Notes under the pieces: generated by a model | Seen by the model: the letters and a program-made list of their open reading frames with translations, nothing else | Databases searched by the model: none | What the model was told of the DNA's origin: nothing | DNA from: Metabacillus bambusae | Lineage (GTDB): Bacteria; Bacillota; Bacilli; Bacillales; Bacillaceae | Direction: 5' to 3' | Length of the DNA: 64,000 nt | Assembly (NCBI RefSeq): GCF_017497975.1 | Contig: NZ_JAGDEL010000020.1 | Location: forward strand, 1 to 64,000 | Position numbers and translations under genes: made by a program | Part shown: positions 1-10,464 of the stretch, piece after piece | Position numbering within the stretch: position 1 is the stretch's first letter | Layout: each line of letters opens with the position of its first letter

Positions 1-125
1 TCAATACATGTATTATTATAATCAAATACGAATTCAGGCAAAATTAAACTACCAGTCTCCAATAGAGTTTGGAGAACAAGTAGCTTAGGTGTTTTTTCTA
101 AGTCTCATTTAGATGGGTCAGTTCA
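1..125 (+). mobile_element. Right end of an IS3-family insertion sequence (enters from outside the window)
   Basis: The first 125 bases look like the right end of an IS3-family element. They hold the last 28 codons of a transposase (positions 2-88) and then a short tail ending in GGGTCAGTTCA at 115-125. Read inward on the other strand this gives TGAACTGACCC, the usual look of an IS3 terminal inverted repeat. The left part lies outside the window, so I cannot say whether the element is complete. The end point is inferred from the CA terminus and could be a few bases off. Confidence 0.65.
2..88 (+). CDS. IS3-family transposase OrfB, C-terminal end (partial)
   Basis: This frame is open from the window edge to the TAG at 86-88. 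It ends in a YYYNQIRIQAKLNYQSP-like stretch followed by IEFGEQVA. That matches the C-terminus of IS3/IS150-type OrfB integrases, where the block Y-N-x-x-R-I-Q-A-K-L-N-x-x-S-P follows the catalytic Glu region. The DDE catalytic residues lie upstream and cannot be seen. The tail shows no stop or frameshift, so the element may be intact. It was too short and too near the edge to be found by ORF length alone. Confidence 0.7.
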   Translation, partial: QYMYYYNQIRIQAKLNYQSPIEFGEQVA

Positions 126-174
126 CATCCTACTTGCGCTTTATAAACGGTTTATTAACTATTAAAGTACCACC

Positions 175-1035
175 CTAAATCCAATGATCAGGAATGGTTA
201 TGGAAGGAGGTAACTTCGTATTAATATCTCCCTTAGCCGAGTTAACTTGTGCTTGAGTGAGAAAAATACTTCCTATGAGATTAGCCCCCCTTAAATCGGC
301 ATCTCTAAGGTCAGCTCCGATAAGGTCAGTCACTCTCAAGTCAGCTTCTCTGAGGTCAGATGCTATAAGCAGAGCTCCTCTTAAGTCAGTGCCTCTAAGG
401 TCAGCCCCCCTTAAATTAGCACCGATAAAGTCACTTCCCCTTCTAACTTTGTTCTGTTTCTTTTGATTTTTATTTTTCTTAAGTGGAACTTTTGCACGAA
501 CTAGTTCACTAGTTCGTAGAAGTAAGTCATTAACTTTTTTTCTATGAGCAGGTACATTAACATTAAGGTCTATGATCGCTTTTGGACTTAAATTAGTAAG
601 ATATTCCGTTTCTTCTAAGGCAACCTGCAAATCGTTATAAATAGGTTGAGCAGCTTCTAGGCTCAGAGCTTCATTTAAATAACAAAGCATTTCATGAAGT
701 TGTTGTATTATAGGAAATACATCAAACATTTCCTTAGCTAACTTTGGGTTATCACGCCAGTCATTTCCATCATATGTGACTTGAGATACCTTTTGACCTG
801 CACCAAAGCATTCATATACAGCACAGCCACGAAAACCTTTTTTTCTGAGTTTATTATGAATACCGCAACGATAATTTGATTGCAAGTTTTGACAAGGCGT
901 ACCTCCATCTTTATCAAATGCAAAATCAGCTGATTTTGCATAAGGTAAAGCGACACAGCACAATCCAAAGCAATTTTCACAGTCAGCAGTTAAATTATTA
1001 TGTATATAATCGTTATTCATTAATTGACTAGACAA
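175..1035 (-). CDS. Pentapeptide-repeat protein with Cys-rich N-terminal domain
   Basis: The 286-residue protein has two parts. The N-terminus carries eight cysteines (19, 22, 26, 27, 48, 57, 71, 76) in a C-x2-C-x3-CC arrangement with later Cys pairs. This resembles YkgJ/UPF0153-type Zn or Fe-S binding modules. A helical linker and a Lys-rich stretch follow. From about residue 203 to 262 there are about a dozen A(D/N)LRG-type pentapeptides, which would fold into a short right-handed beta helix. The function is unknown; pentapeptide proteins can protect DNA gyrase, but nothing here shows that. The start is a TTG (MSSQ) with only a weak ribosome site, and an ATG lies five codons in. It sits alone beside the IS end. 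Confidence 0.75.
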   Translation of the reverse strand: MSSQLMNNDYIHNNLTADCENCFGLCCVALPYAKSADFAFDKDGGTPCQNLQSNYRCGIHNKLRKKGFRGCAVYECFGAGQKVSQVTYDGNDWRDNPKLAKEMFDVFPIIQQLHEMLCYLNEALSLEAAQPIYNDLQVALEETEYLTNLSPKAIIDLNVNVPAHRKKVNDLLLRTSELVRAKVPLKKNKNQKKQNKVRRGSDFIGANLRGADLRGTDLRGALLIASDLREADLRVTDLIGADLRDADLRGANLIGSIFLTQAQVNSAKGDINTKLPPSITIPDHWI

Positions 1036-1226
1036 TCCTTACACTTCCTTAAAAGAGAAATACCTTTTATAGTTTTTCATAGTTTTTCATAGGATTAAAG
1101 AATGATAACATCTCAAAATCAATCAATTGGTTGGGATAGAGATCCACGTTTCGATAGTTCTTACTAAGATTCTTGATTTATTCTCATGTTTAAGAAGTTA
1201 TATGAAAGGCAAGTCTCTCTACTTTT

Positions 1227-1475
1227 TTAGAATAATTCTAATTGTTCTTGAACAGTTTTTGTTGACACCTTTGACTTTTTCTTCGTATTTTCAATGGTTT
1301 CCACCGGTGCTTCAACAGAACTCAAGTTATTTTTCACGTGTGCAAGATAAACCAGTTCATCCTTACAAATTGGACAACGGTAAAACTCATTGGGAACTCG
1401 AGACAAAGCAAGCTCAATACGCTCCTCTTTCGGCATACCTTGTTCCTTTGAGCATTTACCACATACTTTTTCCAT
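1227..1475 (-). CDS. Small zinc-ribbon-like protein
   Basis: This is an 82-residue hypothetical protein. It has two CxxC knuckles (CGKC near residue 5 and CPIC near 35), which suggests one structural zinc site. The C-terminal half is polar and Lys/Thr-rich and probably disordered. The ATG is preceded by AGGTG about ten bases upstream. The opposite-strand ORF over the same bases has no such motif and looks like a shadow. I do not recognise a named family. Flanking intergenic regions show no clear partner gene. Confidence 0.6.
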   Translation of the reverse strand: MEKVCGKCSKEQGMPKEERIELALSRVPNEFYRCPICKDELVYLAHVKNNLSSVEAPVETIENTKKKSKVSTKTVQEQLELF

Positions 1476-1699
1476 AATTTTTTCACCTACTTAAAGTCAT
1501 TATACCAAAATAAATCATACTAAAAACCTTAATACTATGGCTAGTCAAGGGGAATTGAATTTCGCAAACTATATGTATCTAGCTGATCTGAACTAGTGAT
1601 TTAATCTTACAGTCTTTATAGTTTCATAGCAAACCAATCCTTTAAATCCTTCCCTCTTAGTTAATAAGCTGTTTCTTCCTCGAAAATTCGCTAAATGAT

Positions 1700-2632
1700 T
1701 TAGTAGCCCTTTTTCACATCCACCTTATTATGAAGAGGTTTATTCTCTTCAATATTTTTTAGAGTTTCAATAAAACATTCTACTCCCTCGTTAGGTGTTG
1801 TTACAGCTGATATATGCGGTGTAATAGTGACATGTTTATGATTCCATAGTGGGTTATCTTCTGGTAACGGCTCATGGGCAAATACATCAAGTACTGCAAA
1901 TCTAACTTGGTGTTGATTTATAGCATTAAGTAAAGCTTTTTCGTCGAGTGATGCACCTCTTCCAACATTAATAAAACCTGCATTGGATAATTGCCTAAAG
2001 ATATTTTCATCAAAAAGCCCTTCCGTTTCTTCTGTTAACGGCAAAGTATTAATGATGTAATTCATTTCGCTTAATCTTGAAAAATGAGTATCAATAGATA
2101 TAACCTCTTTAAAGTATGCTTTTTTCTTCCCGCTTAAAGAGAATCCGTATACGTCAACACCTAATGAAGAGAAAATCATCGCCATTTTTTGGCCAATTTC
2201 CCCTGTTCCATAGATCATGACTTTTTGTTCATTTAATAGTTTTGGGGTAATAGGGTGCCATTTTCCTTGAAGCTTGTATGCCTGGAATTGGTCATGAAAC
2301 TGCAAATCTTTTAGGATGTAACTCAAGCAATATTCAGCAATTCTTTGTCCAAAGGAACAAACAGTTCTAGTCAATAAAACATTTTTATTCCAGTCTTTTT
2401 TAAATAAAAAGCGATCGACTCCAGCACCGAGGGAGTGTACCCATTTTACATGATGATAATCAAATGTAGATTTCGTATTAAATGAAACAAAAGCATCGGC
2501 CCATATGAAATCATCTTGATTTACTTCCTCTTCAAGTAAATACCGAAAATTCTTTTGTACTTTTTTGCTTTCTATTATTCTTTTGATCTCTTTGTACATT
2601 GGGCTGACAATTAGTATATTTTTGATAATCAT
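1700..2632 (-). CDS. D-isomer-specific 2-hydroxyacid dehydrogenase
   Basis: This 310-residue NAD(P)-dependent dehydrogenase would reduce a 2-keto acid to a D-2-hydroxy acid, or the reverse, in the cytoplasm. The Rossmann motif GTGEIGQKMA lies near residue 145. The catalytic set is visible: Arg in NVGRGASLDE, Glu in FAHEPLPEDNPLW and His in ITPHISA. It resembles the GhrA/phosphoglycerate-dehydrogenase-like branch, but the substrate cannot be named. I chose the ATG at 2632, six bases after AGAGGTG. A GTG three codons upstream lies inside that ribosome site. It is a single gene. Confidence 0.85.
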   Translation of the reverse strand: MIIKNILIVSPMYKEIKRIIESKKVQKNFRYLLEEEVNQDDFIWADAFVSFNTKSTFDYHHVKWVHSLGAGVDRFLFKKDWNKNVLLTRTVCSFGQRIAEYCLSYILKDLQFHDQFQAYKLQGKWHPITPKLLNEQKVMIYGTGEIGQKMAMIFSSLGVDVYGFSLSGKKKAYFKEVISIDTHFSRLSEMNYIINTLPLTEETEGLFDENIFRQLSNAGFINVGRGASLDEKALLNAINQHQVRFAVLDVFAHEPLPEDNPLWNHKHVTITPHISAVTTPNEGVECFIETLKNIEENKPLHNKVDVKKGY

Positions 2633-2806
2633 TATTTTCACCTCTTATTTTTTTAAAGCTAATTTTATCTATCTCCTATTAAAATAACTCATAATGAAAC
2701 AAAAGTCGCTTATCAATTTAATGAAAAAAGATTACTACGGACAAAATAAAAATGGCAGCCCAATTAGTCAATTCGTTTGACATGTATGGACTACCCTTAA
2801 AAAAAA

Positions 2807-4513
<1,707 letters not shown>

Positions 4514-4617
4514 TCATTTGCTTTATTAATATCGACAAAACCCTTTATTGTTTTAGTCGTACAATTAGATAAATGATTGAATTTTTCTTTTTATTTAATA
4601 ATCTTTCTGAAGTAATA

Positions 4618-4658
4618 AAAAAATGAGTAGATCAAAATCTAAATGATCTACTCATTTT
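4618..4658 (-). terminator. Rho-independent terminator after the HD-GYP gene
   Basis: A 15-bp inverted repeat (arms 4620-4634 and 4644-4658, AAAATGAGTAGATCA and its complement) has a 9-base loop. On the minus strand it runs into a T-rich tract. It lies directly after the stop of the HD-GYP gene. Confidence 0.85.
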
Positions 4659-4674
4659 AATCTTACATTACACA

Positions 4675-5781
4675 TTATAGTAATGCATCTGCTTGAACGA
4701 TCTCGACGGTTAGATGGTTTTTTGATGATAAATCAATTTCATATGGTTTTACTTTTTGACCTTCTTCATCTCTTATAACTCGTATCTCAGGACGTCCGAC
4801 TGAATGAAAATTATATTTCGAAACGATTCCAGTTCTTCCATCATTTAATTTTACAGTTAGACCTTGTGGGTAAATGGCAATGCAGTTTTTAAACAATTGA
4901 ATCTGGTTCGTTTCAAATTGTGTTCCACTACCGGAATAAAGTATTTCAATACCTTTATGTGGTAACATCCCAGGTCGATATACTCTGTGGGAAGTAACAG
5001 CATCAAATACATCTGCAACACTTAATATTTTTGCGTATTCATGAATTTCGGTTCCTTTTAACCCTCTAGGGTAACCTGCGCCATCAATTCTTTCATGGTG
5101 TTGAAGGGCACAGTGAGCTACAGTTAATGGGATCTCGTGGACTCTTCTAAGATTTTCAAAGCCTAATTCACAGTGTGACTTAACTTGTTCGAACTCTTCC
5201 TTTGTTAACTTTCCTGGTTTATTTAAAACCTCAACTGGGATAAACAATTTACCGAGATCATGCAACAACGCACCTAAACCAATTTCTTCAATTTTTTTTT
5301 GCGGTAAACCATTGGCGATCGCCAATTGGCTTGCATATATTGAGACGTTTAAACTGTGAGTATAAACATGGTTTTTACAAATTTTAGTTGTTGCTAATAA
5401 ATTTAGTACTGTACGATTATCAGTTAAAAAACCGATAATATTTTTAAAGATATCTTGGAAGCTTTGTACTGTTTTTCCAGTGATAATCATTCCTTGGAGA
5501 TTAGAGGTAGTGGAATTCAATTCAGCAATTGAATCTAAACCTTGTGTGATGACATCTCCTGCTTCCATAAGCAATGGTTCCGGAATTGAATCAACGATCT
5601 CAATCCCTTCAGATGCCTCATCATCAATGTAAACAGTGAAAATATTGAATTTCTTAAGTCTTTCTATTAAACTATCTGTTAGTTTAGTTCCCTTTGATAA
5701 AAGGACTTTTCCATTTTCATTGTAAATAGATTTACCTAATATAATTCCCGACTGACATCTATGTAACGTAACTAAACGCAT
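4675..5781 (-). CDS. HD-GYP domain cyclic-di-GMP phosphodiesterase
   Basis: The 368-residue cytoplasmic protein has a C-terminal HD-GYP domain, which hydrolyses c-di-GMP. Visible motifs are HDLGKL, with metal-binding His-Asp, and the signature HHERIDGAGYPRGL (HHExxDGxGYP), followed by the ADVFDAV helix. The first 120 residues form a poorly conserved domain with a GKSIYNENGKVLL-type beta segment, also seen in other Bacillus HD-GYP proteins. The last 70 residues form a small beta domain. With the GGDEF protein at 19.1-20.7 kb, the window holds both a likely maker and a likely breaker of c-di-GMP. The terminator at 4618-4658 follows it. Confidence 0.92.
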   Translation of the reverse strand: MRLVTLHRCQSGIILGKSIYNENGKVLLSKGTKLTDSLIERLKKFNIFTVYIDDEASEGIEIVDSIPEPLLMEAGDVITQGLDSIAELNSTTSNLQGMIITGKTVQSFQDIFKNIIGFLTDNRTVLNLLATTKICKNHVYTHSLNVSIYASQLAIANGLPQKKIEEIGLGALLHDLGKLFIPVEVLNKPGKLTKEEFEQVKSHCELGFENLRRVHEIPLTVAHCALQHHERIDGAGYPRGLKGTEIHEYAKILSVADVFDAVTSHRVYRPGMLPHKGIEILYSGSGTQFETNQIQLFKNCIAIYPQGLTVKLNDGRTGIVSKYNFHSVGRPEIRVIRDEEGQKVKPYEIDLSSKNHLTVEIVQADALL

Positions 5782-6287
5782 TTTCTTTCTTTTCTCCTAT
5801 CCTCACGCATATTCACTAAAAGAGACTGCCTAAACCCTTTATAGTACTTGTTAGTGTGTTCTTATTAAAAATGCGTTTACTATCTGTACTGCAATCTTCT
5901 TAAGTGCTATTTAGTGAATACATAAAAATTTCTCTATTTTTAATACTCTTACTGAAAAGGATATAATTAACTTTGTGAAAAATTAATCACATTCTATTTT
6001 TAAAAATAGGTATAAAAACCTAAAAATATGTTGCTTTATGTCGATTATAGTAAAATACTACTCCATTTTCAAATAAAGATCCAACAATTTTTATGTTTAT
6101 TCATTAATGTTTCTTTATGAATTCGCAGGACTGTTGCAGCATTTATTAAAAATATACAGAATTTAATGCAATAATTATTGGGGTGTTTGAATGTATGTAC
6201 AATCCACTTTTCTTGATTTATGTATTCTATAAGCTTCAAAATAAAAATCATACTTATGCTCATAATACATAACAAGTATTAATAACT
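5782..6287. other. Intergenic region, nothing recognised
   Basis: About 500 bases of AT-rich sequence separate the HD-GYP gene from the guaC promoter. A 68-codon minus-strand frame exists here, but it has no ribosome site and no protein-like composition. I see no RNA motif or repeat. Confidence 0.5.
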
Positions 6288-6316
6288 TTGACATTCAGTT
6301 AAAAATGATGTATATT
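6288..6316 (+). promoter_or_regulatory. Sigma-A promoter of guaC
   Basis: A consensus -35 TTGACA (6288-6293) and a TATATT -10 (6311-6316) are separated by exactly 17 bases. Transcription would start near 6323, about 56 bases before the guaC ATG. Confidence 0.8.
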
Positions 6317-6318
6317 AC

Positions 6319-6366
6319 CAAATGGTCGAACGTTTTATTTGAATAATTAATTAATATTCGTGTTTA
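6319..6366. promoter_or_regulatory. Probable PurR operator (two PurBox half sites) at guaC
   Basis: Two CGAA-centred half sites face each other: GGTCGAACGTT near 6324-6334 and the inverted AATATTCGTGTTT at 6353-6365. PurR of Bacillus binds paired CGAA-containing PurBoxes with about this spacing, and guaC is a known PurR target in B. subtilis. The pair starts at the predicted transcription start and ends next to the ribosome site, so binding would block initiation. The match is by eye only. Confidence 0.55.
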
Positions 6367-6378
6367 GGGGTGTAATTC

Positions 6379-7362
6379 ATGGAAAATGTGTTTGATTATG
6401 AAGATATTCAATTGATTCCAGCAAAATGTGTTGTAAATAGCCGATCTGAGTGTGATACATCTGTTACATTAGGTGCACATACATTTAAGTTGCCTGTTGT
6501 TCCTGCAAATATGCAGACTATTATAGACGAAAAGGTTGCTATTTACTTAGCGGAAAATGATTATTTCTATGTTATGCATCGTTTTGAACCAGAGAAGCGA
6601 CTATTTTTTATTAAAGATATGAAATCACGTGGATTATTCGCATCTATTAGTGTCGGAGTTAAAGATGAAGAATATCAATTCATACAACAATTAGCCGATG
6701 AACAAATATCTCCGGATTACATTACGATTGATATCGCACATGGTCATTCAAATGCGGTGATCGAGATGATTAAGCATATTAAGAAGCATTTACCTGATAG
6801 TTTTGTTATTGCAGGAAATGTTGGAACTCCTGAAGCTGTAAGAGAATTAGAACATGCTGGTGCAGATGCGACAAAAGTAGGCATTGGACCTGGTAAGGTA
6901 TGTATTACTAAAATAAAAACTGGTTTTGGAACTGGTGGCTGGCAATTAGCTGCGCTTCGTTGGTGTGCAAAGGCAGCTAGCAAACCGATTATTGCAGACG
7001 GGGGTATTCGTACTCATGGTGATATAGCTAAATCAATTAGATTTGGTGCATCTATGGTCATGATCGGTTCTTTATTTGCAGGACACGAAGAATCTCCAGG
7101 AGAAACATTTGAGAAAGACGGTAAGCTATACAAAGAATACTTTGGTTCAGCTTCTGAATTTCAAAAAGGTGAAAAGAAAAATGTTGAAGGCAAAAAAATG
7201 TTTGTCGAGCATAAAGGTTCTTTAAAAGATACTTTGATAGAAATGGAGCAAGATCTTCAATCCTCTATTTCTTATGCTGGAGGAACTAAGCTAGAAGCTA
7301 TTCGAAATGTAGATTATGTCGTGGTTAAGAATTCAATCTTTAATGGTGATAAGGTATATTAA
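6379..7362 (+). CDS. guaC: GMP reductase
   Basis: GuaC reduces GMP to IMP with NADPH and releases ammonia, returning guanine nucleotides to the shared purine pool. The 327-residue protein has the full IMPDH/GMPR TIM-barrel set. VVPANMQTI lies near the N-terminus. The active-site Cys loop is [11 protein letters not shown]. The phosphate-binding stretch [16 protein letters not shown] follows, then [13 protein letters not shown]. It lacks the CBS pair of IMP dehydrogenase, as expected. The start is supported by AGGGGTG six bases upstream. It has its own promoter, a likely PurR operator and a terminator, so it is monocistronic. Confidence 0.96.
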   Translation: MENVFDYEDIQLIPAKCVVNSRSECDTSVTLGAHTFKLPVVPANMQTIIDEKVAIYLAENDYFYVMHRFEPEKRLFFIKDMKSRGLFASISVGVKDEEYQFIQQLADEQISPDYITIDIAHGHSNAVIEMIKHIKKHLPDSFVIAGNVGTPEAVRELEHAGADATKVGIGPGKVCITKIKTGFGTGGWQLAALRWCAKAASKPIIADGGIRTHGDIAKSIRFGASMVMIGSLFAGHEESPGETFEKDGKLYKEYFGSASEFQKGEKKNVEGKKMFVEHKGSLKDTLIEMEQDLQSSISYAGGTKLEAIRNVDYVVVKNSIFNGDKVY

Positions 7363-7398
7363 AGGTATTTAATAATTTTATTTTAAAGCTAGGTGTGG

Positions 7399-7438
7399 TG
7401 AGCAAGATACTTTTGTACTTGCTCATCTTTATGTTTTT
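7399..7438 (+). terminator. Terminator after guaC
   Basis: The hairpin TGAGCAAGATAC / GTACTTGCTCA (7399-7425) is followed by a T-rich tract to 7438 on the plus strand. It lies between the convergent guaC and DUF3231 genes. Confidence 0.8.
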
Positions 7439-7449
7439 AGGGGGAGGTT

Positions 7450-8472
7450 TTACTTTTCATTATAGTTCTTTCTTGCTAATTCGTCTCTGTCAACCGAGCT
7501 TGGAGGCTCCTCAAGCCATGAATTTTTTATCATAATGTTTGCTCCATCCTCAGCAAACCTCTGAATATCTGATATGAATGAATTATACATCCTTTCTAAA
7601 TCTACTCTTGGACTTGATGTCACACTAAATCCATAATAGCCAATACTCATAGCAATTAGTGCAGCTGTATAGAACATGATTATTTTTTCAGAAAGAGTAT
7701 ATTCGGTAGAATCAGTCACCTCGGAATCCCATGTTAAAGGCGCGGGAATATTACTTTCCTTTAATTTCAACGCACATTCTTCTATATGTTTTTTTGCAAT
7801 CTCGATACCTTTGGTTATAAAATTAGTTACATCCTTTGAGGTAGCAACCTGACAAAAGCCAATTAATGTAGCAATTCCAAGAGCATTTCTTTGGATGTTT
7901 GAATATAGGTTTGTAATTTCTAATGCAGTTAAAGGTCTTTTATCTCCAATGAAATCTAGCATAAAACCCTGCTTTTTTACATACCCCACATTTTTCGGGT
8001 ATGATATATAAGGTGACCTAGTATAGAGCCCTTTTTCTAGTAATACATCCTTTGACTTTTCATATAAATCCATTGACTCTGTCATACATTCTTTATAATA
8101 ACTAGTAATGTCAGACCTTACAGCTACTGATAAACTCATAGAATAAGCAGTAAGTCCAATTTTAGCCATCTTATGAATAAAGTATAATACATAGCTGTCA
8201 GAAAAAAGTCTAGGAGCGTTTAATTCAACATCCTCATCTATCTTAAATCCATGGGGAATAGCACTATTTTCCTCTGTAAAAATCGAAGTTATTTTGTTTA
8301 CGTGATCATTAGATAATTTTAAAGAATATTCGATTATTGGCTTTATCTCAGCATCCTCTACTTTATTTAAGAAATATGATAGTAGACAAATACTCGCAGA
8401 ATCATTCATAAATTGGATCCAAAGCTGTGATAATTCACCTGATGTAAGTCTAACTTTCTTTTGTTCCGCCAT
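7450..8472 (-). CDS. DUF3231 family protein
   Basis: This 340-residue protein belongs to the DUF3231 family, which is common in spore-forming Bacillaceae. It is an internal duplication. Residues about 9-155 and 180-325 both begin LTxxELxxLY/W and share helix patterns ending in KNSWLEEPP/RSPYISYP-type loops, so each half probably forms a four-helix bundle. No enzyme motif is visible, and the biological role is not known to me. GGAGG seven bases before the ATG supports the start. It is a single gene, convergent with guaC. Confidence 0.85.
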   Translation of the reverse strand: MAEQKKVRLTSGELSQLWIQFMNDSASICLLSYFLNKVEDAEIKPIIEYSLKLSNDHVNKITSIFTEENSAIPHGFKIDEDVELNAPRLFSDSYVLYFIHKMAKIGLTAYSMSLSVAVRSDITSYYKECMTESMDLYEKSKDVLLEKGLYTRSPYISYPKNVGYVKKQGFMLDFIGDKRPLTALEITNLYSNIQRNALGIATLIGFCQVATSKDVTNFITKGIEIAKKHIEECALKLKESNIPAPLTWDSEVTDSTEYTLSEKIIMFYTAALIAMSIGYYGFSVTSSPRVDLERMYNSFISDIQRFAEDGANIMIKNSWLEEPPSSVDRDELARKNYNEK

Positions 8473-8619
8473 TTTCTATCCTCCAGAAAAACATATTTAT
8501 CTTCTATTTTCTCCAACTTCCCCAAACATATGTAAGATTTTCCCTTTTAACTTGCGGGATTCCCTTTTTGGACGCATTTCTTGTATTGGATTTCTAATTT
8601 ATAGTTGTTCTAGTTAAAT

Positions 8620-8700
8620 CATGAAAAATGAACAAAAGCGAAAGCGCCTTGAACAGCCTCGGGCAAATAAGACGCTCAAGAACAGTACTAGAATTTTATA
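8620..8700. repeat. Possible decayed interspersed repeat
   Basis: A short GC-richer patch (GCGAAAGCGCCTTGAACAG onward) stands out from AT-rich surroundings. It has CTTGA/TCAAG arms flanked by TTCTAG and CTAGAA. It resembles truncated copies of an intergenic repeat seen in Bacillus-like genomes. The link is by memory of style only, so confidence is low. The rest of the 8473-8720 gap shows nothing else. Confidence 0.3.
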
Positions 8701-8714
8701 ATTTCCTAGACAAT

Positions 8715-8749
8715 TAAAAAAGCCTCAACTCCATATAGGAATTGAGGCT
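8715..8749 (-). terminator. Terminator after serA
   Basis: The stem AGCCTCAA/TTGAGGCT (8721-8728 and 8742-8749), with partial pairing inside the loop, is followed on the minus strand by a six-T run (8715-8720). It lies 58 bases downstream of the serA stop. Confidence 0.85.
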
Positions 8750-8806
8750 ATAATTAAAATTTATTCTTTTGAACAAGAAGAACCTACTGTTCAATTATAG
8801 GACTTT

Positions 8807-10012
8807 TTAGATAATACGAGTTGTAACGATACCTTCGATTTGCTTGATTTTTTCCTCGAATTCGGGAATGATATCACCGTTTATTTTATTGTCGATGTCA
8901 ATCAATGTGTACGCATAATCTCCACGACTTCTGTTTACCATGTCAGCGATGTTTAACTGATAAGTTGATAAAGCCTGTGTAAGCTGCCCAACCATGTTAG
9001 GAACATTTTTGTGGAAAGCTGCTACACGGCGCTTGCCTGTATAAGGAAGAGAAGCGTTAGGGAAATTCACTGAGTTTTTAATGTTACCTGTTTCTAAAAA
9101 CTCCTTCACCTGACGTGATGCCATAATTGCACAGTTTTCCTCTGATTCTTGTGTAGATGCACCTAGATGTGGGATTGAAACAACATTTTTCATTTTTAAA
9201 ACATTTTCATTCGGGAAGTCTGTAATATATTTACCAACTTTTCCACTTTCAAGTGCTGCTTCCATATCTGTCTCATTCACAAGCTCTCCACGTGAGAAAT
9301 TCAAAATATGAACGCCAGGCTTCATGATGTTGAATACTTCTTTGTTGAACATACCTTTTGTGCTTTCCATATACGGAACGTGTACAGTAATATAATCTGA
9401 GTTTGCAAACAATTGTTCTATCGTCATAGCGCGTTGCACTTTACGAGACAAATTCCATGCAGTATCAACAGAGATGAATGGGTCAAAGCCAATGACATCC
9501 ATGTCTAAATCAAGTGCATCATTTGCAACAAGCGCACCGATCGCCCCTAAGCCGATAACTCCAAGTGTTTTACCTTTAATTTCTTTTCCAACAAATTGTT
9601 TTTTACCTGCTTCAACAAGTTTAGGAATTTGATCGCCTTCCCCTTCTAACGTCTTTGTCCAAGCAACACCGGCAAAAAGGTTACGTGAAGAAGCCATTAA
9701 TGTGGTAAGAACCATTTCTTTTACAGCGTTAGCGTTAGCTCCAGGGGTATTAAAAACAACAATACCTTGCTCTGTGCATTTGTCTACCGGGATATTATTG
9801 ACACCAGCTCCAGCACGTGCAATTGCTTTTAAATTATTGGCAAATTCCATTGAATGCATGTTATAGCTACGTAAAACAATAGCATCAGGGTTTTCACTAT
9901 TATTGTCGATTGTAAAGTTATCTTTATTGAATACGTTTAGCCCTACTTCTGCGATATTATTTAAGGTTTTAATTGTTTTTACTTTTTCTAATGTTGTTGT
10001 TGTTGTGCTCAT
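8807..10012 (-). CDS. serA: D-3-phosphoglycerate dehydrogenase
   Basis: SerA oxidises 3-phosphoglycerate with NAD in the first step of serine synthesis, which feeds glycine and one-carbon units. The 401-residue form has the substrate domain, the nucleotide domain with GVIGLGAIGALVAND near residue 150, catalytic Arg in NFSRGELVNE and His in SIPHLGASTQE. A C-terminal ACT domain of about 75 residues (KNVPNMVGQLTQAL onward) is the likely serine-binding regulatory site. This is the shorter class without the extra ASB domain. An AAGAGGAG ribosome site precedes the ATG. A ZTP riboswitch with its own terminator sits in the leader, so expression is probably tied to one-carbon/purine status. Confidence 0.94.
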   Translation of the reverse strand: MSTTTTTLEKVKTIKTLNNIAEVGLNVFNKDNFTIDNNSENPDAIVLRSYNMHSMEFANNLKAIARAGAGVNNIPVDKCTEQGIVVFNTPGANANAVKEMVLTTLMASSRNLFAGVAWTKTLEGEGDQIPKLVEAGKKQFVGKEIKGKTLGVIGLGAIGALVANDALDLDMDVIGFDPFISVDTAWNLSRKVQRAMTIEQLFANSDYITVHVPYMESTKGMFNKEVFNIMKPGVHILNFSRGELVNETDMEAALESGKVGKYITDFPNENVLKMKNVVSIPHLGASTQESEENCAIMASRQVKEFLETGNIKNSVNFPNASLPYTGKRRVAAFHKNVPNMVGQLTQALSTYQLNIADMVNRSRGDYAYTLIDIDNKINGDIIPEFEEKIKQIEGIVTTRII

Positions 10013-10131
10013 AATTAATTTCTCCTCTTTTCATTTATGTTAGTTTTCAAATATTATGAATATTTATTTTACTAGAATAATGGAATTTAAACGAAGTTTC
10101 AACCTTAAATATCATCTCCTAATAAGCAGAA

Positions 10132-10232
10132 AGAGGTAAGGGATACTTCCCTTACCTCTGCCCAGGCGAACGGCTACGACACTATGTGCTCCCTCACGGT
10201 TATCCGTGTTTCGCCAGTTACACATAGTCTTT
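10132..10232 (-). ncRNA. ZTP (pfl) riboswitch controlling serA
   Basis: Read on the minus strand, the leader has every part of the ZTP aptamer. The outer stem is CTATGTG/CACATAG. The conserved AACTGGCGAAA follows, then hairpin CACGGATAACCGTG, then AGGGAGC. The diagnostic 3' element GCCGTTCGCCTGGGC occupies about 10161-10175. A 12-bp terminator stem (arms 10132-10143 and 10148-10159) begins immediately after the 3' element and partly shares it, so ligand binding can compete with termination. ZTP/ZMP riboswitches sense 10-formyl-THF shortage and switch purine and one-carbon genes on. Control of serA fits, since serine is the one-carbon donor. Confidence 0.9.
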
Positions 10233-10243
10233 TCATTTCCTTT

Positions 10244-10272
10244 ACTTTATCAAAAACTTCAGCAAACTTCAA
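10244..10272 (-). promoter_or_regulatory. Promoter of the serA riboswitch leader
   Basis: On the minus strand, TTGAAG (10267-10272) and TAAAGT (10244-10249) are 17 bases apart. This puts the transcript start a few bases before the aptamer. Confidence 0.6.
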
Positions 10273-10464
10273 GTAGAATTTATCATTATTTATGGACTTT
10301 TTAAACTATATTATGAGTAAACAGCAATCTTACTTTTCAATTTTAAAACAAAACATTTTAGATGAATGAAATGGTTAGAATAACGCTATATTCTCAACAA
10401 CTACCCTGCCATGTAAAATATTTTTAAAAGAGAAAAATTAATGTATAAGCTAAAGGATCCCCCA

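Noticed and set aside
257-466. 69-codon plus-strand ORF rich in Lys, Ser and Arg
   Set aside because: It is the antisense image of the pentapeptide repeats and has no ribosome site.
1127-1477. 116-codon plus-strand ORF
   Set aside because: It is antisense to the small zinc-ribbon-like gene, which has the CxxC motifs and the ribosome site.
6069-6275. 68-codon minus-strand ORF
   Set aside because: No ribosome site, no coding-like composition, and it lies in an AT-rich promoter region.
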